Below, in pieces: positions 1-4,871 of a stretch of 6,680 nucleotides of DNA; position 1 is the first letter of the stretch, and each line of letters begins with the position of its first letter. A program made the position numbers and the translations under genes. The notes under the pieces are model-generated. The model worked only from the letters and a program-made list of their open reading frames with translations, did not search any database and was not told where the DNA came from. Origin of the DNA: Acidobacteriota bacterium (GTDB lineage Bacteria; Acidobacteriota; UBA6911; RPQK01; DATIPO01); the NCBI GenBank assembly GCA_028277865.1, contig JANQFM010000224.1, forward strand, positions 1-6,680. Reading direction: 5' to 3'.

Positions 1-386
1 ATCCCGATCAGACCGTCGTCGTCCGGTTGCAGGAGATCGCCGTTGCCCGAAACCAGGAAGGTCTTCTCTGCCGACGCGACGATCATGTGGGCCTGGAGCT
101 GGCGCAGAGCGCGATCGGTCCGCCAGTCCCGGGCGAGCTCGAGCACCGCCCGCTCGAGATTGCCCTGAAACTCGTCGAGCTTGGCCTCGAAGCGCGTGAA
201 CAGGGCCAGACCGTCGGCGGCGCCGCCGGCGAAACCGACCAGCACCTTGCCGTCGCCGGCCCGCTTGACCTTTGACGCCGACGTCTTGAGCACCGTGTCG
301 TTGAAGGTGACCTGGCCGTCCGAGACCATGCACACGCGGCCATTGCGCCGGACGGTGAGCACCGTGGTGGAGCGGAAGTCGCTCAT
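1..386 (-). CDS. hslV: HslV (ClpQ) peptidase subunit of the HslUV protease, N-terminal part, cut by window edge
   Basis: The minus-strand translation gives 128 residues starting MSDFRSTTVLTVRRNGRV and containing VGFAGGAADGLALFTRFEAK, LARDWRTDRALRQL and VSGNGDLL, the expected order of HslV motifs. HslV forms the cytoplasmic double-hexamer proteolytic chamber that works with the ATPase HslU. The catalytic N-terminal threonine of the mature enzyme corresponds to Thr7, so a six-residue propeptide (MSDFRS) must be removed. Asp23 and Lys39 match the active-site Asp17 and Lys33 of mature HslV. The start is secure: an in-frame TAG lies at 399-401, and ATG 384-386 is the only usable start before Thr7. 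No Shine-Dalgarno precedes it. A TAGAAT hexamer (396-401, minus) resembles a -10 box, which would make the mRNA almost leaderless; this is speculative because no matching -35 is visible. The C-terminal third and any hslU lie outside the window. Confidence 0.95.
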   Translation of the reverse strand, partial: MSDFRSTTVLTVRRNGRVCMVSDGQVTFNDTVLKTSASKVKRAGDGKVLVGFAGGAADGLALFTRFEAKLDEFQGNLERAVLELARDWRTDRALRQLQAHMIVASAEKTFLVSGNGDLLQPDDDGLIG

Positions 387-449
387 GCGCGAGAGATTCT
401 AGTAGAGCGCAGTTGAGTGGGCCCCCCACCCCGGTTGAGACGGAGCTCG

Positions 450-485
450 ACCGCTACAGCCTTCGGCGCGAACCGATGTAGCGGT
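450..485. other. Intergenic hairpin between PH-like remnant and hslV
   Basis: ACCGCTACA (450-458) and TGTAGCGGT (477-485) form a perfect 9-bp stem, with a smaller TTCG/CGAA pairing inside the loop. It lies in the 135-bp gap between the minus-strand PH-like remnant and hslV. There is no T-run on either side, so it is not a classical intrinsic terminator. It could be a structured leader, a processing site or chance. The rest of 387-521 shows nothing recognisable. Confidence 0.4.
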
Positions 486-521
486 CCACCTCCGTGTCGA
501 CCGTCCCCGGCGATGCGGTCG

Positions 522-710
522 TTACCCCCCTTCTCCGAGCGCGCGGAGAAATCCCTCCGGGTCGTCCGGCGTCACCACCAGGCGATCCTCACCGGTGTCG
601 ACCAGCACCGCGTTGCCGAGGTCGGAGGCGTAGAGCTCGATCTCGCCGAGCTGGTGCGAATCGATGGCGCTGGCCGAGGTCAGGAAGCCAGCGCAATTCC
701 TCGAGCAGGT
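522..710 (-). pseudogene. C-terminal remnant of a PH-like (bPH_5-type) domain protein
   Basis: One minus-strand frame runs open for 62 codons and ends at TAA (522-524). Its translation includes IDSHQLGEIELYASDLGNAV and then LVVTPDDPEGFLRAL. The pattern of a short beta strand with LYASxLxNAVLVxT, followed by VVTPDDPExFLxAL, is what I expect at the end of small bacterial PH-like domains; I match it from memory, not from a search. No ATG, GTG or TTG gives a convincing start, and the frame is closed by an in-frame TGA at 711-713. The N-terminal part, which should hold membrane segments and the first strands, is missing. An ATG at 714 begins a different frame with no family resemblance. The break lies next to the composite repeat at 724-840, so repeat-associated deletion is a plausible cause. 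It is on the same strand as hslV, about 135 bp upstream of it. Confidence 0.55.
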
Positions 711-723
711 TCATCGAACGGCC

Positions 724-840
724 TCCAAAGTCCAAGGTCCAAAGTCCCCAGATCGTACAATCTGCTGACAACTGCCAACTGACAACTTTCTTTTCTGCCT
801 ATCTCTGCACCTCGGCGTGACGAGGTTCAGATTGTACAAC
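724..840 (-). repeat. Composite intergenic repeat, copy 1 (7-bp tandem units)
   Basis: Three blocks lie side by side. TCCAAAG/TCCAAGG/TCCAAAG units of 7 bp occupy 724-744. A near-palindromic linker, CAGATCGTACAATCTG, occupies 749-764. CTGACAA/CTGCCAA/CTGACAA units of 7 bp occupy 765-785. A pyrimidine-rich block ending in CACCTCGGCGTGA (790-820) is, on the minus strand, a degenerate version of the TCACGCAGAGG block at 4832. An inverted repeat, GTACAATCTG (755-764) with CAGATTGTAC (828-837), brackets the right part. The same ingredients occur on the plus strand at 4676-4862, so this copy is inverted relative to that one. Confidence 0.75.
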
Positions 841-900
841 AGAGGGAAAGGAACATTTGATGCCTCTGCCCGGCCCGCCTCAGTACTGCAACGGACCTAT

Positions 901-1108
901 GGCCGCCGCCGGGCTCGACCCGGCGGAGCCCACGACTGAGCAGCTAGATGCGGTGGAGCCTAATGGAAAGCGCAGCCCCGGCCCTCCCCAGGGCAGCGTG
1001 CTGCCCTGGGGAGGGCCGGGGCTGCGCAGAGATAGTAAGTGCTGGATAGTCATCTGCTAGCCATTCAGTCGTCCGCTCCGCCGGGACGGGCCCGGCGGCG
1101 GCGGTTAC
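901..1108 (+). repeat. Left inverted module: REP-like hairpin, long palindrome, inverted REP-like hairpin
   Basis: The outer hairpin is CCGCCGGG (906-913), loop CTCGA, CCCGGCGG (919-926), followed by GAGCCCACGACTGAGCAGC. The core is a perfect 56-bp palindrome (971-1026). The inner hairpin is CCGCCGGG (1078-1085), loop ACGGG, CCCGGCGG (1091-1098), preceded by the reverse complement of GAGCGGACGACTGAATGGC. The two hairpin flanks face each other and differ in their tails (GAGCCCACGACTGAGC versus GAGCGGACGACTGAAT), giving two sub-types. The right module has the same parts in mirrored order. Confidence 0.85.
971..1026. repeat. Perfect 56-bp palindrome (27-bp arms, 2-nt centre)
   Basis: The arm 971-997 begins CGCAGCCCCGGCCC and ends CAGGGCAGC. 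After a GT centre (998-999), 1000-1026 is its exact reverse complement. It is very GC-rich and could extrude as a cruciform or fold as a very stable RNA or ssDNA hairpin. It is the core of the left module and is homologous to the palindrome at 2263-2320. It could also stop transcription entering the element, but there is no T-run. Confidence 0.95.
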
Positions 1109-1239
1109 CAGATTTCACGACAACGCACCGCAGTCAAGCCAGGTATGGGGAGCTTCTCCCAGGGCAATGGGGGACAGAAGGCCAATCCTTCGTCCGGCGG
1201 GGCAAGATTCTCAGGTATTTGCTACGCTCCATCACTGAA
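1109..1239. other. Leader between left module and transposase gene
   Basis: This 131-bp stretch carries no recognisable gene. The transposase frame stays open through it and into the module, but the translation there has no family resemblance, so I treat it as untranslated. The only structure seen is a small hairpin, GGGAG (1148-1152), loop CTT, CTCCC (1156-1160). No strong promoter is apparent, which would fit low expression of a transposase, though that is inference. Confidence 0.4.
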
Positions 1240-2091
1240 ATGAAAGAGATCCCTCCGATCTATACGACCCAAAACTGCCGCTTTGCCTACCAACTCAATT
1301 GGTCACTCACCATCTTCTGGAAGGGCGCGATGGTCGCACCGGACATTTGGCTCGACTCGGTGAAAAAGGCAACTGAAAAAGACGAGGTGCGCATTCTGGA
1401 GCACCACCCAAGGGCTGATCGGCTAAGCCAATTCCTGCTGAGCACCAAGCCGAATCTTGCGCCTCCGAAAATCACTCGTTCGCTCAAGGGGCGGCTTCAA
1501 TACGAGATTCGAGACCTCAATCCAAAGGCCTTGAGGCGAACTTATGCAATTCAGAGTGTCGGCGCAATTAATACGGGTGCTGTGGATCAGTACATCGCCT
1601 CTCAGACGGATCGGCACCCCGTTTCAGATCCGCGCGTGCAAAGCCGCCTTGCGCAAGTCCGGATCGACCAGCCTGAAGTGGATCTCTCAAGCCGCCGCCG
1701 GAGTTCTTATGCCGAATACCTCTACAATCTCCATCTGGTATTCGTTCGGACGGGAAGGCATAGGATTTCGAGCTTGAGGCGCATTGAGGGGATCCGGCGG
1801 ATTCTTCTCGCTGTCGCACGCAAGAAAGGGCATCTGATCCGAAGTGCAGGCATCCTACCAGACCACATTCACCTGGCAATGGGAGCCTCGCTTCTGGAGG
1901 CGCCGGCGGGTATAGCTTGCGCCTATTTGAACAACCTTTCCTACTTCGAAGGTATGCAGCCCGTTTACGAGTTCGGCGGTTATCTCGGAACTTTTGGTTC
2001 CTATGATCGGGATGCCATTCGGAGAGTGATCCGAACGGCGGAGCACCTTGGACATCCAGCAGATAGGCAAGTCGCCGCCACAAAAATGTAA
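1240..2091 (+). CDS. Tandem-domain HUH/Y1 (IS200/RAYT-like) transposase, pseudo-dimer
   Basis: The 283-residue protein appears to hold two Y1-transposase folds. The N-half (about residues 8-130) starts with a strand YQLNWSLTIFWK and has SLKGRLQ (81-87), like the conserved LKG of IS200 transposases. It ends with Y118-I-A-S-Q122, the Y-I-x-x-Q catalytic-helix motif, but the HUH site is replaced by LSQFLLS (62-68). The C-half (about 155-283) starts with YLYNLHLVFVRTGRH and has ILPDHIHLAMG, with H209 and H211 as the HUH pair. It then reads LNNLSYFEGMQPV and YLGTFGSYDRDAIRR, with no clear Y-I-x-x-Q; Tyr255 is the only other catalytic candidate. The role is presumably nicking and rejoining single-stranded DNA at the flanking palindromes. 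ATG 1240 was chosen because similarity begins there (MKEIPPIYTTQN); the frame is open further upstream and no good RBS is visible, so the start is uncertain. The reading frame is intact. Confidence 0.8.
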   Translation: MKEIPPIYTTQNCRFAYQLNWSLTIFWKGAMVAPDIWLDSVKKATEKDEVRILEHHPRADRLSQFLLSTKPNLAPPKITRSLKGRLQYEIRDLNPKALRRTYAIQSVGAINTGAVDQYIASQTDRHPVSDPRVQSRLAQVRIDQPEVDLSSRRRSSYAEYLYNLHLVFVRTGRHRISSLRRIEGIRRILLAVARKKGHLIRSAGILPDHIHLAMGASLLEAPAGIACAYLNNLSYFEGMQPVYEFGGYLGTFGSYDRDAIRRVIRTAEHLGHPADRQVAATKM

Positions 2092-2180
2092 AAGGATCGT
2101 TTCCGGCTTTGCAGTCGGCGATCGGACAAGAACGAGCCGCAGTCCTGCTCATTACAGCCAAGGCGCAACTGCGCAATGCC

Positions 2181-2389
2181 AGGCAAACGCCGCCGTCGGG
2201 CTTGCCCCGGCGGAGCGGACGACTGGAATGCTAGCCAGCCAGACGAAACTCACAACCTCCCGCGCATCCCCGGGCCTCCCCCAGGGAGGCGCGCCTCCCT
2301 GGGGGAGGGCCGGGGATGCGCTTTTCCTTGATTCCACCGCTTCTAGCTGCTCAGTCGCGGGCTCCGCCGGGGCAAGCCCGACGGCGGCC
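2181..2389 (-). repeat. Right inverted module, mirror image of the left module
   Basis: The inner hairpin begins CGCCGCCGTCGGGC near 2192 and is followed by GAGCGGACGACTGGAATGC, the sub-type that forms the inner flank of the left module. The core palindrome is 2263-2320. The outer hairpin (2361-2389) is the reverse complement of GGCCGCCGTCGGGCTTGC, with the tail GAGCCCGCGACTGAGCAGC, the sub-type that forms the outer flank on the left. Order and orientation are therefore exactly mirrored around the transposase gene. A small hairpin, GCGCA (2163-2167)/TGCGC (2170-2174), lies just inside the module, after the gene. Confidence 0.85.
2263..2320. repeat. 58-bp near-perfect palindrome (28-bp arms, one mismatch)
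   Basis: The arm 2263-2290 begins CGCATCCCCGGGCC and ends CAGGGAGGC. The arm 2293-2320 is its reverse complement except for one pair, around a GC centre (2291-2292). It is homologous to the palindrome at 971-1026. Where the two differ in one arm (for example CGCAG versus CGCAT at the base) the opposite arm has the matching change (CTGCG versus ATGCG), so pairing is preserved. Confidence 0.95.
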
Positions 2390-2435
2390 CAGGGAGAAGG
2401 CGACGGGCGCGTGAGGCTTCAGTAAGATAGGCAGC

Positions 2436-2440
2436 GGAGG
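2436..2440 (+). promoter_or_regulatory. Shine-Dalgarno for the patatin-barrel gene
   Basis: GGAGG at 2436-2440 lies 2 nt before ATG 2443 and 5 nt before GTG 2446. The upstream GTG at 2440 overlaps the motif and is unlikely. By spacing GTG 2446 is slightly favoured, by codon ATG 2443; the signal peptide is the same either way. A weak -10-like TAAGAT lies at about 2423-2428, without a clear -35. Confidence 0.5.
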
Positions 2441-2442
2441 TG

Positions 2443-4677
2443 ATGGTGACGGCCAATCGATTCCCTTTCCTGCAACTGCTTGTATTATCTCTGGCCTTGG
2501 CTTCCCTCAACGCCCAGCCGGATCGCCCCAAGGTGGCTTTGGTCCTCAGCGGAGGCGGGGCACGGGGGGCAGCTCATATCGGGGTGCTGATGGAGTTGGA
2601 AAGAGCGGGCGTGCCCATCGACCTGGTGGTGGGAACCAGCTATGGCGCCTTGGCCGGCGGGCTCTATGCCGCAGGGTACTCAGCCCAGGACCTGTCCGAC
2701 ATCGTTACGGGCATCGACTGGAACCGGCTGCTCGACGACCGCCCTGACCGGCGCCGACTCAACTTCAACAACAAGATGCGGGCCGACCGCCAGCTTTTCG
2801 AACTGCAGATGGAAAGCCTGGAACTGGAACTGCCGGCCGGATTGCAGGCGGGCCAGAAGATCACCCAAATGCTGGACCGCTTCAGCGCCGCCCTGCTCCT
2901 GGAGGCGAGAGGCGACTTCGACCGCTTGAAGATCCCCTTCCGCGCCGTGGCTACCGACTTGCTGACCGGCGAAGCCCACATTTTCCGGGAGGGTTCCTTG
3001 AGCACGGCCCTCCGGGCCAGCATGGCTGTCCCGGGCGTCTTGACGCCCGTGCAGTGGGGCGAAACGCTGCTCGTTGACGGAGGCGTGGCCGACAACCTGC
3101 CGGTGAGGCGGGCCATCGAGTGGGGCGCCGATATCATTATCGCCGTCGACGTTTCAACACCCCTCAAACGCTCCAAGGAGGAGATCGGCTCGTTGATCGA
3201 TGTCCTCGACCAGACCATCGGCCTGCATATCGAAGAAAGCCTGCAGGTGAGCCGCAAGCTGGCCGACGTGCTGATCCGGCCCGACCTGCGGGGGCTGACC
3301 TCGCTCGACTTCGCCAAGGCTTCCCAACTGATCCCCCTGGGTCGGCAGGCCGCTGTGGATCAAATGCCCTCCATCCGCCAGCTGCTCAAAATCAAAGGCA
3401 TCTCGATCCCCTTGCGCATTCCCCCCGATTCCCTGCTGCCGGTTGATTTCGATGCCGACAATTTCTCCTACTCCCCATCGCCGCTGCCGATCCGGTCGGT
3501 CGAGGTGGCCGGAGCCGACAAGTACCCCCCAGGGGCAGTTCTCAAGCACACCCGTACCCGTGCCGGGCAATCGGCCAGCATCGGCGAAATCGACCAGGAT
3601 GTGTCGGCCATCTATGGATCAGACCTGTTCGATTCGGCAGGGTTTCGCCTGCAAGACAGCGCTGCCCGGCCCAGCCTGACCTTTGAAGTGGATGAGGCCG
3701 CCCGCACCCGTCTGGGCATGGGGCTGCGCTACGACAAGGACTACCAGTTCACGGGCGCCTTCGAGTTGCTCAGCAGGCAGGTTGCCGGAGGCCGCTTTGA
3801 TTTCCTTTCCCAGCTGCTGGTGGGAAACGTCCAGCAAGTCTATCTGGCCCTGGACGGCGGTTCCTACTCGGGTCGACGCCTTTTCCCTTCGGCTTTTTTT
3901 CGATTCCGTTCCTTTGACCGCCTGATCTTTTCTGGAGAGGAGCAAACATCCGACTTCCAGGACCGCCGAGTCGGATGGGGGATCGGGCTGCACCGCTTGA
4001 TCGGCCGTTCGGGACGCCTGGATGCCGGCTACAGCATCGAAAGAGTGGACATTCAAAGAGGATCGGGGAGCTTTCGCCAGAGTGCAGCGGAATCACTGGC
4101 TGGAGTCAGCGCCGCCTTCCGATGGGACAGCTTCGATCATTCGGACTTTGCCGACGCCGGTCTGCGCGCCCACCTGCAGATCGACTGGCGCGATCGAGCC
4201 CTGGGAGGCGACTTTTCCTTTCTGCGCGGGTCGGCGGGGCTGCAGCAGCGCCTGCGGATCGGAGAGCGCGGCACGCTGGGAGTGGGCGCCTCCTGGAAAA
4301 TCATCAGCGGAGGAGCCCCTTTTTACGAACTGCTCTACAGCGGAAGCCGCCACTATTTCGACTTTGTCGCCGATCCTTTCGTGGGATTGCGCCGCGACGA
4401 AAGGGTTTCCAAGCACCGCTTCATCCTGGATCTCTCCTACCGCCACCGCCTCAAGTCATTCCAGCTGGGAGTGCTGCAGGACGCTTACCTGGAAGGGGTC
4501 TACAACGGCGGGCTGTTCAGCCGAAGCCTCGACAGCCGCGATCTGAGCGGCCCCCTGCACGGCTTCGGCTTCGGCGCCTCCCTCGACGTCCGCTTCCTGG
4601 GGCCGGTGCGGGTGCTGCTGGGCAAGACTGACGAAACGGGATGGACGTCCTACTTTTCGATCGGCTACAGGTTTTAG
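2443..4677 (+). CDS. Patatin-like phospholipase with POTRA-like and outer-membrane barrel domains (PlpD-like)
   Basis: The protein has 744 residues from ATG 2443. Residues 1-24 form a signal peptide (hydrophobic LLVLSLALASLNA, cleavage likely before QPD). The patatin domain (about 29-310) has the oxyanion-hole motif GGGARG (37-42), the nucleophile Ser66 in GTSYG (64-68) and the catalytic Asp212 in DGG, so the Ser-Asp dyad is complete. Residues about 349-418 (IRSVEVAGADKYPPG onward) look like one POTRA domain. About 422-744 are alternating amphipathic strands ending in the aromatic GYRF, as in Omp85/BamA barrels. This order matches type Vd (PlpD-type) autotransporters, in which the barrel anchors or exports the lipase at the outer membrane; the likely activity is phospholipid or acyl-ester hydrolysis, substrate unknown. 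The gene starts 54 bp after the right end of the mobile element. The stop codon TAG overlaps the start of a heptad repeat array. Confidence 0.9.
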   Translation: MVTANRFPFLQLLVLSLALASLNAQPDRPKVALVLSGGGARGAAHIGVLMELERAGVPIDLVVGTSYGALAGGLYAAGYSAQDLSDIVTGIDWNRLLDDRPDRRRLNFNNKMRADRQLFELQMESLELELPAGLQAGQKITQMLDRFSAALLLEARGDFDRLKIPFRAVATDLLTGEAHIFREGSLSTALRASMAVPGVLTPVQWGETLLVDGGVADNLPVRRAIEWGADIIIAVDVSTPLKRSKEEIGSLIDVLDQTIGLHIEESLQVSRKLADVLIRPDLRGLTSLDFAKASQLIPLGRQAAVDQMPSIRQLLKIKGISIPLRIPPDSLLPVDFDADNFSYSPSPLPIRSVEVAGADKYPPGAVLKHTRTRAGQSASIGEIDQDVSAIYGSDLFDSAGFRLQDSAARPSLTFEVDEAARTRLGMGLRYDKDYQFTGAFELLSRQVAGGRFDFLSQLLVGNVQQVYLALDGGSYSGRRLFPSAFFRFRSFDRLIFSGEEQTSDFQDRRVGWGIGLHRLIGRSGRLDAGYSIERVDIQRGSGSFRQSAAESLAGVSAAFRWDSFDHSDFADAGLRAHLQIDWRDRALGGDFSFLRGSAGLQQRLRIGERGTLGVGASWKIISGGAPFYELLYSGSRHYFDFVADPFVGLRRDERVSKHRFILDLSYRHRLKSFQLGVLQDAYLEGVYNGGLFSRSLDSRDLSGPLHGFGFGASLDVRFLGPVRVLLGKTDETGWTSYFSIGYRF

Positions 4678-4680
4678 TTG

Positions 4681-4771
4681 GCAGTTGGCAGTTCGCAGTT
4701 CGCAGTTCGCAGTTCGCAGTTCGCAGTTCGCAGTTCGCAGTTCGCAGTTCGCAGTTCGCAGTTCGCAGTTC
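4681..4771 (+). repeat. 13-unit tandem array of the heptamer GCAGTTC
   Basis: One GCAGTTG unit (4681-4687) is followed by twelve identical GCAGTTC units (4688-4771) and a broken GCAGTC. A partial unit, AGTTG, begins inside the TAG stop codon of the upstream gene (4675-4677). Identical units point to recent expansion, and the unit number is likely to vary between strains. Because 7 is not a multiple of 3, all three frames are open through the array. Confidence 0.95.
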
Positions 4772-4796
4772 GCAGTCAAGATGGTACATTCTGCAG

Positions 4797-4831
4797 ACCT
4801 TGGACCTTGGACCTTGGACCTTGGACCTTGG
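4797..4831 (+). repeat. 5-unit tandem array of the heptamer ACCTTGG
   Basis: Five identical ACCTTGG units occupy 4797-4831. The unit corresponds to the TCCAAAG/TCCAAGG units at 724-744 read on the other strand. It has the same 7-bp period as the neighbouring GCAGTTC array but an unrelated sequence. Confidence 0.95.
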
Positions 4832-4857
4832 TCACGCAGAGGCGCAGAGACGCAGAG

Positions 4858-4862
4858 GGAGG
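4858..4862 (+). promoter_or_regulatory. Shine-Dalgarno for the M28 peptidase gene
   Basis: GGAGG at 4858-4862, within a purine-rich run, lies 3 nt before ATG 4866 and 9 nt before ATG 4872. The spacing favours ATG 4872. It appears to come from the end of the TCACGCAGAGG repeat block, so the repeat may supply the translation signal. Confidence 0.5.
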
Positions 4863-4871
4863 GGGATGAGG

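Larger units (their letters stand above)
901..2389 (+). mobile_element. REP-flanked HUH/Y1 transposase element
   Basis: A tandem-domain Y1-type transposase gene (1240-2091) is bracketed by two modules (901-1108 and 2181-2389) that are inverted copies of each other. The outer ends both start GGCCGCCG when read inward. No target-site duplication is visible just outside either end, which fits single-strand Y1 transposition, known to make none. It sits between an intergenic repeat and a surface-protein gene, with its right end 54 bp upstream of that gene's ATG. The architecture (Y1 transposase plus flanking GC-rich palindromes) resembles RAYT/REP systems, but the modules are longer and more complex than a standard REP doublet. 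The true ends are inferred from the limits of inverted similarity and could be off by several bases. Confidence 0.75.
4676..4862 (+). repeat. Composite intergenic repeat, copy 2 (expanded)
   Basis: In order: heptad array 1 (4681-4771), a linker AAGATGGTACATTCTG (4778-4793) that resembles the near-palindrome at 749-764 (13 of 16 positions), heptad array 2 (4797-4831), and a TCACGCAGAGGCGCAGAG block (4832-4857) running into the ribosome-binding region of the next gene. The block set matches copy 1 at 724-840 on the opposite strand, with the TCACGC block in a different place. Long open frames through the arrays encode FAVRSSQ-type repeats but are low-complexity artefacts. Confidence 0.85.

Noticed and set aside
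971..1026. Intrinsic transcription terminator
   Set aside because: The stem is far longer than needed, has no T-run on either strand, and has a homologue in mirrored position on the other side of the transposase, so it is better read as part of the element.
1039..1239. N-terminal extension of the transposase into the left module
   Set aside because: The translation there is arginine/proline-rich and crosses a hairpin of the module. Family-like sequence starts at the ATG at 1240.
1568..2176. 202-codon minus-strand frame antisense to the transposase
   Set aside because: No domain-like pattern; it overlaps the HUH-encoding part of the real gene.
4681..4831. CRISPR array
   Set aside because: Units are 7 bp and directly adjacent with no unique spacers, and no cas genes are present.
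4641..4865. Long open frames through the heptad arrays encoding FAVRSSQ repeats, apparently extending the M28 protein by 77 residues
   Set aside because: The 7-bp unit lacks stop codons in every frame, so the openness is a by-product of the repeat. A good signal peptide and ribosome site start at 4866/4872, and the extension would overlap the end of the phospholipase gene.
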